Shown: positions 25,372-34,412 of the stretch, piece after piece | How the letters are laid out: the number at the start of each line of letters is the position of its first letter | Position numbering within the stretch: position 1 is the first letter of the stretch | Assembly (NCBI RefSeq): GCF_009864005.1 | Contig: NZ_WEZQ01000005.1 | Span: forward strand, 372,408-436,407 | Origin: Furfurilactobacillus milii | GTDB taxonomy: Bacteria; Bacillota; Bacilli; Lactobacillales; Lactobacillaceae | Reading direction: 5' to 3' | DNA length: 64,000 nucleotides | Notes under the pieces: model-generated | Told to the model about the DNA's origin: nothing | The model's input: only the letters and a program-made list of their open reading frames with translations | Database searches by the model: none | Made by a program: the position numbers and the translations under genes

Positions 25372-25785
25372 CTAATACTTGCTAGCTTTCGTTTTACCTT
25401 CCCAGTGGCCATAGCCATCCGTCAAGATAAAAATCTGTTTGTAACCATTGCGAGCTAAACGAAGGGCTGCCCGTGTGCTCAACGCCTTACCTTCATCGTA
25501 AAGATAAACTGGTAAGTCATCACGAATTTCTTTATAACGTTGACTAAAGGTGGAATATGGCACACTGCGGGCGCCAAGAATGTGTCCAGAATCAAAGTCC
25601 TTTTTTTCACGAACATCGATAATTTGTGCCTTACGCATTCCTGCCTGAAATTCTTCCTGTGTTAACAACGTTGAAACTTGCCGACGTTTAATGACTAAAT
25701 AAACACGCCATCCAATCCAACCGAACACAATTAACAGGCCAACAACGTCAAAAATAATTTCTCCTACAGAAGCAGCAACTAACAC
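25372..25785 (-). CDS. Membrane-anchored rhodanese-like protein lacking the catalytic Cys
   Basis: A 137-residue protein with one N-terminal transmembrane segment (about residues 7-31) and a single rhodanese domain facing the cytoplasm (AQIIDVREKKDFDSGHILGA, ILTDGYGHWEG). In the active-site loop, where active enzymes have C-x-x-G-x-R-S, this one reads YDEGKALSTR: Asp97 replaces Cys and the protein has no cysteine at all, so sulfur transfer is not possible. Start GTG is chosen because GGAGG lies 8 bases upstream; an ATG five codons earlier overlaps that site. It is the last gene of the pbp2b-rpmG-fcl-rhomboid-yqgQ cluster. Confidence 0.85.
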   Translation of the reverse strand: MLVAASVGEIIFDVVGLLIVFGWIGWRVYLVIKRRQVSTLLTQEEFQAGMRKAQIIDVREKKDFDSGHILGARSVPYSTFSQRYKEIRDDLPVYLYDEGKALSTRAALRLARNGYKQIFILTDGYGHWEGKTKASKY

Positions 25786-25846
25786 GAACAATCCCTCCAT
25801 CTTCTAAACTCAATACTCACATTGTACACATTTGTTCAAACAGTGC

Positions 25847-26089
25847 CTAGTGCTCATTAGTCTTTTTTGATTTTTGCTCTTCAATCCGGTGTTCATGTGT
25901 CAACACCACTTTCGCTTGTAGCCACGTTGGTTTGTCAATGGCGTTCATTCGGTACAAATTATCCAACTCCAGTGCCATGACCTCTATATCCCACATTCGT
26001 TTGCCCACATAGACATAAATCCCGAATGCTTTTAACACCTGCTGAACATCGTACAACGTGCGTAATGATTGCGGATTGTCCCGATACAT
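25847..26089 (-). CDS. yqgQ: YqgQ family protein
   Basis: An 80-residue protein of the YqgQ/DUF910 family, a small helical fold of unknown function that may bind nucleic acid. Recognised by LRTLYDVQQVLKAFGIYVYV-like core and the GKRMWDIEVMALELDNLY segment; the C-terminus is basic/acidic mixed. GAGG lies 8 bases before ATG. It lies between rhomboid and rhodanese, as in other lactobacilli and in B. subtilis yqgP-yqgQ. Confidence 0.9.
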   Translation of the reverse strand: MYRDNPQSLRTLYDVQQVLKAFGIYVYVGKRMWDIEVMALELDNLYRMNAIDKPTWLQAKVVLTHEHRIEEQKSKKTNEH

Positions 26090-26128
26090 AAATTTTGCCT
26101 CACTTTTGACGATTTCAACTCATCCAGA

Positions 26129-26824
26129 TTAAAACAAACGAATGAGTCCAAAGTTTGCAACAACTACACCAATTAGGCCGACCACACGCAGCCAGCGTGA
26201 AACGGCTGGATTGTTATAACGCTTTGGGACACTCAGCAAGAAGGCCACGGCAATTCCGCCAATCAACCCACCAATGTGCCCCCAGATATCAATACCAACG
26301 GCAAAGATATCAAACACCAAGTTAACGACCACTAAGATTGAGAATTGCCGAGCAATTGCATGAATCGCGGGATTATTTTGTTCAATGACGTCTAATGCAA
26401 TAAACGCACCAAAAAGACCAAAAATGGCTGTACTAGCACCTGCAGACAATCCTTCCGGATGAAAGAACATGCTCCAAACATTACCGGTAAAACCACTGAC
26501 CAAGTAAATAACCAACGTCCGCCAATGACCAAACGTCATCTCCACATAACGACCCAAAAAATAAAGCGTAATCATGTTCAGCGCAATATGCTCAAACGTG
26601 ACGTGAATAAACATTGGTGTAATTAACCGCCACCATTCGCCAGCTTGAACTGCGGTTCCAGACAATGCGCCTGATTGATCCAGCGATTGAACAGAAAATG
26701 GGCTCGCTAATGAAATGCCCTGAATGCCAAATTCAAACATCATCCACAAAAAAACGAGTACATTGATGATAATTAGTCCGACTGTTACTGGTGACCCTCG
26801 CCGTATGCGTTGCCAAACGTTCAT
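26129..26824 (-). CDS. Rhomboid family intramembrane serine protease
   Basis: Cleaves transmembrane substrates; B. subtilis YqgP/GluP is the syntenic homologue. It has 231 residues and about six to seven membrane helices. The catalytic dyad is visible as Ser131 in GASTAIFG and His183 in IWGHIGGLIGG, with Asn83 in HIALNMITL completing the oxyanion site. The extracytosolic regulatory domain of GluP is not present. AAGGAGG in the end of the upstream gene precedes ATG by 7 bases and the stop/start overlap by one base (TAATG). Confidence 0.94.
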   Translation of the reverse strand: MNVWQRIRRGSPVTVGLIIINVLVFLWMMFEFGIQGISLASPFSVQSLDQSGALSGTAVQAGEWWRLITPMFIHVTFEHIALNMITLYFLGRYVEMTFGHWRTLVIYLVSGFTGNVWSMFFHPEGLSAGASTAIFGLFGAFIALDVIEQNNPAIHAIARQFSILVVVNLVFDIFAVGIDIWGHIGGLIGGIAVAFLLSVPKRYNNPAVSRWLRVVGLIGVVVANFGLIRLF

Positions 26825-27378
26825 TAATCTGCCTCCTTGAGTGAAATGATTTGTTTTATCTTTATATCAAAAGAATCGGCTGTCCACGTCCGTTTACGAA
26901 AACGTTGTGGTGACAGAGCTAAACTGACTGTTTCACCCTTAAACACAGCTAAATAACGATCATAATAGCCAGCCCCAAAACCGATGCGACTACCATCATC
27001 AGCAAAGGCAACGCCAGGCACAACGATTAAATCCATCTGATTAGGGTCAATGCTCTGACCCCCAACAGGCTCCTGAATGCCAAATGCAGATTTCTCAAAA
27101 GAAACACCCGCCCCTAACGTAATGAACGTCATCTGACGATGTGGAAGTGTTTTGGGCACACTAACTTGTTTGCCCGCTGCCAATGCCTGAGCAATTAACG
27201 GACGCGTATCTAACTCGACTGCTGCACTCATGGTTAAGCCGATCGATTTAGCATCTTGCCAAATTGAACTCCCAATCAGCCCATCGATGAGTTGTTGGCT
27301 TTCAGCCGCCTTATCCGCCGGCGCCATTCTGGCCAATGCATTAATTACGTTTTTCCTGATTACATCTTTTGTTTGCAT
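26824..27378 (-). CDS. 5-formyltetrahydrofolate cyclo-ligase
   Basis: ATP-dependent conversion of 5-formyl-THF to 5,10-methenyl-THF. It has 184 residues with the N-terminal KDVIRKNVINALARM, the substrate region VELDTRPLIAQALAAGKQVSVPK, and the signature DLIVVPGVAFADDGSRIGFGAGYYDRYL. Two adjacent ATGs follow GGAGG; the second gives better spacing (6 bases). It overlaps the rhomboid start by one base. Confidence 0.94.
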   Translation of the reverse strand: MQTKDVIRKNVINALARMAPADKAAESQQLIDGLIGSSIWQDAKSIGLTMSAAVELDTRPLIAQALAAGKQVSVPKTLPHRQMTFITLGAGVSFEKSAFGIQEPVGGQSIDPNQMDLIVVPGVAFADDGSRIGFGAGYYDRYLAVFKGETVSLALSPQRFRKRTWTADSFDIKIKQIISLKEAD

Positions 27379-27428
27379 CATGCACCTCCATCAGCGGGTA
27401 ATGATTGCGATTATTTTCTATTGAAAAC

Positions 27429-27459
27429 AAAAAAGCGCCCGAGGAATTCCCAGGCGCTA
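27429..27459 (-). terminator. Terminator after rpmG
   Basis: AGCGCC-tgggaattcctcg-GGCGCT followed by TTTTTTG on the - strand. Confidence 0.82.
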
Positions 27460-27467
27460 ATTAGTCA

Positions 27468-27617
27468 TTACTTAGTTTCACGGTGCAAAGTGACTTTGCG
27501 ATCGTGAGGGCAGTACTTGTTTAATTCAATCCGGTCTGGATTGTTGCGCCGATTCTTTGATGACAAGTATGTTTGCCGACCACATTCGGTGCATTCTAAG
27601 GTAATGTGTACGCGCAT
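27468..27617 (-). CDS. rpmG: 50S ribosomal protein L33
   Basis: A 49-residue ribosomal protein: [20 protein letters not shown], then the conserved [19 protein letters not shown] and ending in LHRETK. GGAGGG lies 6 bases before ATG. Zinc ligands are partial: Cys9, Cys12 and Cys36 are present but the fourth position (39) is Asp, so zinc binding is uncertain. It lies downstream of pbp2b and is followed by a terminator. Lactobacilli often have a second rpmG elsewhere. Confidence 0.95.
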   Translation of the reverse strand: MRVHITLECTECGRQTYLSSKNRRNNPDRIELNKYCPHDRKVTLHRETK

Positions 27618-27715
27618 CTTTAACCCTCCACTCTGCTTGAAATTGGCGAAGACGCCTCAACTCGAACAATTTTATCATTTTTATTCATTGTTGACCAGTA
27701 TTTTCTGACAAATGA

Positions 27716-29791
27716 CTATTTAAATCCGTCAGAACTTTGAATATCTTTCCAGTACAAATTATAAATGTCAGCCGCAATGTCCTGGTTGACAAGGTATGAA
27801 GCAGTTTCTTCCGGCAAGCCAGGAACCGCCACAGCGACTGCAACTTGTGGATTATCTGTTGGTGCATAACTAATGATACTGGAAGTAACAGTCTGCTTAC
27901 CGTTAACAAATGTTTCGGCAGTCCCCGTTTTAGCAACAATCCCAGGCTTCAATTTAGTTAGCACTTCAGCACCAGTTTTATGCGCAGAGGAACCGTTGAC
28001 CACTTGCCACATCCCCTGTTTAATAATCTTCTTGGCATCAGCACTTGCTGAAACGTAGTTCAAAGCTTTTGGATGAGCCTGATATTCAACATTTCCTAAT
28101 CCACCATTCTTGTCAGTTCCACGAATTTGTGAGACTAAGTATGGCTGCATCCGGTAACCACCATTAGCCAGCGTTGACACGTACTGAGCTAATTGTAACG
28201 TTGTGTACGCATCATAGTTACCAAACGCCTCAACTAAGGCTGACCCAATGTTAGCACGGCCAGACAGCCCCTTTAAACCTGCCGACTCACCAGGTAAGTC
28301 AATCCCCGTCTTAACACCTAGTCCATACTGACTGAAATTATTTCTAAGTGTCTGGAACATTGTGCTTGGTAATCCGTTGATGGATTCACCCTGCGAGTAT
28401 TTGAAACCAACCATCTTCATCGCGACCTGAACGGCATATGAGTTAGAAGATTCTTCTAGCGCCAGTGCCGCATCCATCGGGAAAGCCCCGTTTTGGTTCC
28501 AGTCAGTCGTAATTTTCGACGTCCCCGTCAGAATAATCGGTTGATCAACCAGTGTGTTGTTCGAAGGTGTAATGGCGCCACTCTCGAAACCACCGGTCAA
28601 CATAGCGGGCTTAACAACAGACCCCATAACGATTGGTTGGTTAATTGCACCTAATGCATCAGTGGTCACTTTGCCAGTGTTTGGATCACGGGAATCACCG
28701 CCCATTGCTAGCACAGCCCCCGTTTGGGGATTCATGACCACTGCATAAGCACCCTGACAAGTGCCACTTGGCAAGCGTTTATCAATGACTTTTTGAACAT
28801 CATCCTGAAATTTAGAATTAATCGTCAAGACCAAATTAGAACCCTTGGCACCAGCGTATTCTTTGGTTTCCTTGGTGATTTTGCTATTATTGCTAACTTC
28901 CACAGACGTTCTGGATTTAGTTCCGCGAAGAATTGGCTCATAGGCCTTCTCTAAGTAACTCGACCCAACGGAATCGTTACGTGAGTATCCCTGTGAGATC
29001 AACTCATTAACCTCATCAGCCGGCAACCCTTGTTTTTCAGTCGTGACAGTCCCTACGAAACTCTTAACGGAATTTCCTGCAGGGTACGACCGCGACCAAC
29101 TGGTTGCCGTTTTTACGCCGGGCATATCAGACATGTGTTCACCGATTTGTGACACTTCTGTGGGCGTTACGTCCGTCTCTTTAATGTAAGTCGTGGACAA
29201 GGCATAGGCACCATTCATCTTGGTGAAAATCGTGGCAGCGTTTTTCTGACTGTCAGATAGTTCAGGCTTATGTTTGGCCACGTAATCCTGTTGAGCGACC
29301 TGCAGAGCAGTTGTACTCATGGAACTAGCCTTAGGAATTTTAGCAGTGACTGCTGCACTGTGTTTGCTATCCGCCAAATAATAAATCGCTGCCTGACGAT
29401 CTGTTAGTGTATTCGTCGGCACCGTCAGATAATCGCCAAGCTTGTTCGCCACTTTGTACATATCTTCAGCGGTAACATTGATTCCCTTGGTATAACTAAT
29501 GGCTTGATGGGCTTCATTGCCAACTAACACTTTACCCGTTGAATCGTAGATCATCCCACGTTGCACATTGTTGGTTTCAATCGTATTATCCGTGCGGTTA
29601 ATTTCTGCCTTAAACATTGAACCTTTTTTCAACTGTAAATAAGCCATTTGAAAGGCCAAGGCTGCTAACAAAAGAAACACAATGACCAGCAGTAAATTTA
29701 ACCGAAACGGAATCCGCGTCGTTTGATCATCGTGATTGGTTTGCGTTTTTCTGCGCTGAATAAACTTATTAAACACTGAATCCTCAACCAT
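27716..29791 (-). CDS. pbp2b: Penicillin-binding protein 2B, class B transpeptidase
   Basis: DD-transpeptidase that cross-links peptidoglycan at the division site or in elongation. It has 691 residues: a short cytosolic N-terminus, one membrane anchor at about 31-52, a dimerisation/pedestal domain (60-310), then the transpeptidase domain with Ser391-Val-Val-Lys394 (SVVK), Ser448-Ser-Asn450 and Lys621-Thr-Gly623. No PASTA domains, unlike PBP2x. The ATG has AAGG directly adjacent; a GTG five codons later (29776) preceded by GAGG is an alternative start. It is followed by rpmG in the same direction and is divergent from a YfhO gene. Confidence 0.93.
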   Translation of the reverse strand: MVEDSVFNKFIQRRKTQTNHDDQTTRIPFRLNLLLVIVFLLLAALAFQMAYLQLKKGSMFKAEINRTDNTIETNNVQRGMIYDSTGKVLVGNEAHQAISYTKGINVTAEDMYKVANKLGDYLTVPTNTLTDRQAAIYYLADSKHSAAVTAKIPKASSMSTTALQVAQQDYVAKHKPELSDSQKNAATIFTKMNGAYALSTTYIKETDVTPTEVSQIGEHMSDMPGVKTATSWSRSYPAGNSVKSFVGTVTTEKQGLPADEVNELISQGYSRNDSVGSSYLEKAYEPILRGTKSRTSVEVSNNSKITKETKEYAGAKGSNLVLTINSKFQDDVQKVIDKRLPSGTCQGAYAVVMNPQTGAVLAMGGDSRDPNTGKVTTDALGAINQPIVMGSVVKPAMLTGGFESGAITPSNNTLVDQPIILTGTSKITTDWNQNGAFPMDAALALEESSNSYAVQVAMKMVGFKYSQGESINGLPSTMFQTLRNNFSQYGLGVKTGIDLPGESAGLKGLSGRANIGSALVEAFGNYDAYTTLQLAQYVSTLANGGYRMQPYLVSQIRGTDKNGGLGNVEYQAHPKALNYVSASADAKKIIKQGMWQVVNGSSAHKTGAEVLTKLKPGIVAKTGTAETFVNGKQTVTSSIISYAPTDNPQVAVAVAVPGLPEETASYLVNQDIAADIYNLYWKDIQSSDGFK

Positions 29792-29843
29792 CCTTATCTA
29801 ATTCATAATTGCACATCTTTTAACACGATATACGTAAAATTTC

Positions 29844-29859
29844 GGCAAAGCACTTTGCC
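29844..29859. promoter_or_regulatory. Palindromic operator candidate between pbp2b and yfhO
   Basis: GGCAAAG-CA-CTTTGCC, a perfect 7-bp inverted repeat overlapping the -35 element of the + strand promoter below. It lies in the 170-bp divergent intergenic region. Confidence 0.45.
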
Positions 29860-29882
29860 AGTCGAAAAGTATCGTCTATCAT
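29855..29882 (+). promoter_or_regulatory. Candidate promoter for the first yfhO gene
   Basis: TTGCCA, a 16-base spacer and TATCAT, about 80 bases upstream of the start codon. Confidence 0.55.
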
Positions 29883-29961
29883 TGTATAGGAAGTTATCAA
29901 AAAGCTAAAGTGGCCAAGCCAAACTTTACTTTTTTTTGAGAGAAAGGAATCCGCTAAAACA

Positions 29962-32601
29962 ATGATCAAACACGTCATCAACAAAACATGGCCATTATTA
30001 CTGAGCTTTCTTGTGCCCAGTCTTTTCATGTTAATTTATTTTGCCAGCCGCGGCATGGCACCGTTTGACCGTAGTTCTTTATTAACTGTTGACATGGGGC
30101 AACAATACATCGATTTTTTTGCGTTCTTTAGAAATACGTTGCTACATCACCCAGGTAGTTTCTTTTATAGTTTTAGCAAAGCCCTTGGTGGAGAAACAAC
30201 CAGCTTATGGGCCTACTATTTAATGAGTCCGTTTAACTTATTGCTGCTCCCCTTTAGCAAAGGTGGCCTTTCAACCGGCGTGCTCATAATGACCGTTGCC
30301 AAATACGGTTGTGCGGGTCTCAGTCTGGGCTGGGTATTAAACCGGTTGCAGATTCAATCTGGTTGGCGGTTACCTATGTTTGGCACCATCTATGCTTTGT
30401 CTGGTTGGACCATTGCCAATCAACTTAACCTTATGTGGTTAGACGCACTGATTGTTTTGCCATTAGTTGTTTATGGTCTTGAGTGTCTCATTAAGCAACA
30501 GCGTTGGTTGCCATACGTAAGTTGGCTAGCAGTTGCCTTCATCGTGAACTATTACATGGCTTACATGATTAGTTTGTTCACCATTTTGTACTTCATCTTT
30601 AGTGTTGTTTGGCATTGGCAATCATGGCATCGCCTGCTCATTAATGGCTTACAGTACGTCGGCGCCTCCGTATTAGCCGGTGGCATCGCAGCATTTATCC
30701 TACTTCCCACATATTTCGCGTTACAGCTAAGTAAGGCAAGTTACACCCTCACTAAATTTAAATGGACGTGGGATTATGCGCCATTAAAAATGTTGGGCAA
30801 ACTTTATCCAGGCGGTTTTAATTTTGCTCAAATGCCTAAGGGACAGCCTAATTTATTTGTCGGCGCTGCCGTCCTTATCCTAGTCGTTGCTTTTTTCATA
30901 GAAGACAAATTTCACTGGTCGGTTAAGCTAGTAGCCAGCCTCATCACAATTTTCTTTGTCCTCTCTGTTTCATTCACACCGTTAAATTTATTATGGCATG
31001 CGGGGCAATTCCCAATTTGGTATCCTTACCGTTTTTCATTTATCGTTAGTTTCTGGCTTATTTGGCTAGCAGCTATAACATGGCGTCCGGAAAAGCACCT
31101 CAATTGGTGGTCAATTGGCGTGACAACCTTACTTTTAGTCGCAACCGATACCTACGTCTTTACAAACAGTCATCACTTAAACTTCATCACTACAGGCCAA
31201 ATCATCACCGGCACTGTCATGATGCTGATTGCACTCATTTGTTTGTCGCCATTGGCACACCGTTTCCGCTGGTTACTCTATCTAATTCCTCTACTGACGC
31301 TCGTTGACATGGGCACTAACGCGATTTTATCACTCAATAAAATTAGCTATGTACCGCAGGACCAGTTTGCAATCTATACCAACATTCTCGATCAGACTAG
31401 CCAAGCCACAAAGAAATTGAATTCTAGTTTGTACCGCGTTGGCACCACCTTTCAACGGACGAAAGATGATCCCATGCAAGGCGATTACTTCAGCGGTTCA
31501 CATTTTGGATCAACGCTAGAGCGTAAAACAACGGGATTCTACGATCTGACAGGTAATCCTGATGGCGATGGTTTCGTCACATACGCTAATGGAACCGAAT
31601 TTATGGACGCATTACTGAATATGAAATATTTCTGGAGCGTCAATGACATTCCTCTTGTTGGTCATCATTCAGAATATAAATACTTACCAACGTTAACTCG
31701 CAAGCCAGATCTTCACGACTACTCAGCTGCCAAGCAATTGCCACAGACAACCATTTATCAAAATCCTAATAGCTTAGGAATGGGCTTCATGGCGGCCAAA
31801 CAAACGCTTGACGTCAAGCAAATTATTCATGATCCCATGACTAATCAAAATCAATTATGGAACGCTTTATTAGGCCAATCCTCCCAAACGAAGTTATTCA
31901 CGGCCGCTAATTTCAATGGTGTAACGTTTACCAACACAAACCATCTGACCAATATCACCGGGTCTACCTTGACCAAAATCAAACCGCGGAAACCTGCGCA
32001 AATGACCTTGACCTTCACGCCACAAACTGACGACGCTTACTATTTATCGCTTGGTGCTAATTTGCAAAAGGACAATGTTAAAATGCTGTTGAATGGTCAA
32101 CCGCTGGCACAGTATCAAACATTCCGAAATACCGTTTTAGTCAATATCGCAAATCAACAAAAAGATGAACCACAAAAAATCACGTTTGCCCTCAAAAAAA
32201 ATGCCCTCTGGCTTCAAAATGTCACTTTGTACCAATTGCCTCAGCAAGCATTTCAAACGGGCATTAAGCAATTGCAACAACACCCCCTGAAGGTTACGGA
32301 CTGGGGGCAAACGCACATTAGCGGACATGTCATTGCGACTCATAAACAACCGGTTCTAATGACAAGCATTCCTGCTCAAGACGGCTGGCAAGCGTTCGTT
32401 GATGGTCATCGTGTCAGCACCCATACAATCGCCGATGAGTTTATTGCATTGCGACTTGCACCTGGTCCTCATCACATTACCCTTCGCTATCGAACACCTT
32501 ACCTCGGTGCCGGCATTTTCATCTCGTTAGTTAGTCTCGCTGTCTTAGGTGCTAGTGAATGGCTAAAGCGTCGCCACAATAACGATGAGTTCGTCAAATG
32601 A
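29962..32601 (+). CDS. YfhO family GT-C-type membrane protein
   Basis: Large integral membrane protein of 879 residues with around twelve hydrophobic segments in the first 450 residues and again at the C-terminus, and an extracytoplasmic domain between (about 470-830). Family features are the first-loop acidic motif LLTVDMGQQYIDFFAFFR, the SFSKALGG and AYYLMSPFNLLLLPF segments, MWLDALIVLPLVVYGLE and a C-terminal SIPAQDGWQAFVDGHRV domain. YfhO proteins are GT-C glycosyltransferases; B. subtilis YfhO acts with the CsbB-made lipid-linked sugar in lipoteichoic acid glycosylation. This copy has no glycosyltransferase partner beside it; a paralogue lies at 58.6 kb. Confidence 0.88.
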   Translation: MIKHVINKTWPLLLSFLVPSLFMLIYFASRGMAPFDRSSLLTVDMGQQYIDFFAFFRNTLLHHPGSFFYSFSKALGGETTSLWAYYLMSPFNLLLLPFSKGGLSTGVLIMTVAKYGCAGLSLGWVLNRLQIQSGWRLPMFGTIYALSGWTIANQLNLMWLDALIVLPLVVYGLECLIKQQRWLPYVSWLAVAFIVNYYMAYMISLFTILYFIFSVVWHWQSWHRLLINGLQYVGASVLAGGIAAFILLPTYFALQLSKASYTLTKFKWTWDYAPLKMLGKLYPGGFNFAQMPKGQPNLFVGAAVLILVVAFFIEDKFHWSVKLVASLITIFFVLSVSFTPLNLLWHAGQFPIWYPYRFSFIVSFWLIWLAAITWRPEKHLNWWSIGVTTLLLVATDTYVFTNSHHLNFITTGQIITGTVMMLIALICLSPLAHRFRWLLYLIPLLTLVDMGTNAILSLNKISYVPQDQFAIYTNILDQTSQATKKLNSSLYRVGTTFQRTKDDPMQGDYFSGSHFGSTLERKTTGFYDLTGNPDGDGFVTYANGTEFMDALLNMKYFWSVNDIPLVGHHSEYKYLPTLTRKPDLHDYSAAKQLPQTTIYQNPNSLGMGFMAAKQTLDVKQIIHDPMTNQNQLWNALLGQSSQTKLFTAANFNGVTFTNTNHLTNITGSTLTKIKPRKPAQMTLTFTPQTDDAYYLSLGANLQKDNVKMLLNGQPLAQYQTFRNTVLVNIANQQKDEPQKITFALKKNALWLQNVTLYQLPQQAFQTGIKQLQQHPLKVTDWGQTHISGHVIATHKQPVLMTSIPAQDGWQAFVDGHRVSTHTIADEFIALRLAPGPHHITLRYRTPYLGAGIFISLVSLAVLGASEWLKRRHNNDEFVK

Positions 32602-32650
32602 GTATCTCAGGTCAGCTACTAACTGTTTCGTTATTTTAGCCATCAACACT

Positions 32651-32697
32651 AAAAGCGTTCTGCCTTTTTCCGTTTGGAAAAGGCAGAACGCTTTTTA
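32651..32697. terminator. Bidirectional terminator after yfhO (first copy)
   Basis: AAAAGCGTTCTGCCTTTTTCC pairs with its near-perfect complement around GTTT, then CTTTTTAAT. Confidence 0.9.
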
Positions 32698-32751
32698 ATC
32701 CCCATCATTTTAAGCTAAGCAACTGCATCATTACTCTTAATTTCAAGTAAC

Positions 32752-33069
32752 TTACTGTAACCGTGAATCATGTTTTTGCGCAACATATTCATATTTAGGT
32801 TCATCATTTTTCTCGTCAAAATCAATGACAAAATCGTAACCAGCGAAAAACCACGCATCACCATAATTCACAAAATACTTAATCCCATCTTTTTCAGTCT
32901 CGCCAACTGGCCGATCAGGATCTTTATCCGGCACCATTGCCATTGAAAAACCATCATGAATCGGTGTTTTACCATAAACCTTACCGTAAAACTTCATCCC
33001 ATCACCTGGTTTTAGACCAACTTCATCTTGAAACCATTTGCTGGCAGCGTCTGTAACTGTAATTTGCAT
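32752..33069 (-). CDS. HesB/IscA-like protein without cysteines
   Basis: A 105-residue protein of the HesB-like beta-barrel fold (MQITVTDAASKWFQDEVGL, then FYGKVYGKTPIHDGFSMAM and DAWFFAGYDFVIDF). The three cysteines that carry an iron-sulfur cluster in IscA/SufA are missing and the protein has none, as in the LAB/Bacillus YneR group, so a role as Fe-S carrier is unlikely. GGAGG precedes ATG. It is a single gene between femX and a terminator. Confidence 0.82.
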   Translation of the reverse strand: MQITVTDAASKWFQDEVGLKPGDGMKFYGKVYGKTPIHDGFSMAMVPDKDPDRPVGETEKDGIKYFVNYGDAWFFAGYDFVIDFDEKNDEPKYEYVAQKHDSRLQ

Positions 33070-33183
33070 ACGTGGGCCTCCACTCTAATGAATTCGCTTT
33101 CATGCGTATACTTTAGCACAAATGAAGTGGAAAACCAATGAATACATTCCTGTGAAACGTTGATGTGACAGCTTTCACAAGTA

Positions 33184-34185
33184 CTAACGGTTAACAAACT
33201 TTTGGTAAGCCTGTTCGTCATAAACTTTGTCAATTTCGCCAATATATTCAGTGGCTTCGCGCACATAACCGTGCTTAAACAGCCACAAACCGTCACTCTT
33301 GTCCAGTGCAAAGACGCCGCCTAGATCATAACGGTCCTTATGTGCATCAACAGCTTCGTTGATCATCGCCCACTGAATTCGGTACGGTGCAAGTAACTTC
33401 GGTTCTTCATTAATACTGCCACCGTACATATACCAGAGCTTATCACCATACTTGAAGGCTAATGAACCGGCTAGATCTTGTGTTTCAGAATGGGCGACGA
33501 AGATGCGTAAAATATCCGTGCCTTCGAAGGCCGTTACCATTCGATCAAAATAATCTCGCGGACGGTAGGTGATTCCTTGTCGGTGACTCATTGCCTCATA
33601 AAGTGCGTAGAACCGGTTCATTTCTGTCATGCTGCTACCAGAATCTACCGTTAATTCAGGCTTAATTGAGTGCCGCACATCGTGACGCGTATTCGGCCGA
33701 AATGTCATTAACACATCATCAATACTTTTATCTTTTAAATCCATCACCATGTTAAACCGCGGCTGAATTGTATCATGCATGCCGACATTACGATTTCTTA
33801 CTTGGTAACCGTGTTGTTTAAACGTATCGTTTAGTGCATCGTCGTAAACAACTTCAGGGTCCATCCGTAAAACATACACCTTGTTTTCTCGTAAGGCAGG
33901 CTCTGCCTCTGCTACCAATGCATCGATAGTCGCAACATCCGTAGGATCACAAACCGGTCCTTTTGAACAATAGGCGAGCTTTTCACCGTCTTCATTTGCA
34001 ATCATTAAGATGGACATCGCCGCTGTAATCTTGCCGTCCTTCTCAAGGGTGACATGTAACGGTTCCCAGTTGTTCTTAATTTCTCCCCAACCTGGATCCT
34101 GTGTAATTGAAGTAAAGGGTGCGCGTCGCACAAATTCTGTGTAGCGCGTCATTGCATCATGATCTTGTTCATTGATAATCGGCAT
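33184..34185 (-). CDS. FemX-type lipid II aminoacyltransferase
   Basis: Uses aminoacyl-tRNA to add the first residue of the peptidoglycan interpeptide bridge. The 333-residue sequence has two GNAT-like domains without the coiled-coil arm of FemA, matching the length of Weissella viridescens FemX. Typical segments are FTSITQDPGWGEIKNNW, FRPNTRHDVRHSIK, RPRDYFDRMVTAF and the C-terminal RYDLGGVFALDKSDGLWLFKHGY (Phe/Lys substrate loop). AAAGGA precedes ATG. It stands alone. The added residue (Ala, Ser or other) cannot be read from the sequence. Confidence 0.88.
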   Translation of the reverse strand: MPIINEQDHDAMTRYTEFVRRAPFTSITQDPGWGEIKNNWEPLHVTLEKDGKITAAMSILMIANEDGEKLAYCSKGPVCDPTDVATIDALVAEAEPALRENKVYVLRMDPEVVYDDALNDTFKQHGYQVRNRNVGMHDTIQPRFNMVMDLKDKSIDDVLMTFRPNTRHDVRHSIKPELTVDSGSSMTEMNRFYALYEAMSHRQGITYRPRDYFDRMVTAFEGTDILRIFVAHSETQDLAGSLAFKYGDKLWYMYGGSINEEPKLLAPYRIQWAMINEAVDAHKDRYDLGGVFALDKSDGLWLFKHGYVREATEYIGEIDKVYDEQAYQKFVNR

Positions 34186-34412
34186 GTTGTCGTTCCTTTC
34201 AAAATTAACTAATTGGTGTAAACCTGTTCATTATTTTACCGTACTTAAGGTATGACGACAAACAGCGGACGCTACCTTAAGGTAATCAAAAGAAGCTGCG
34301 AAATCACCAGACAATATCACCTGCAAAGACTAAACGGCGATACAATCTGATTTTTCACAGCCTCTGAGATAGGCTTTATTCACTATTAATGACGCTCAGT
34401 ACTACTAAAAGC

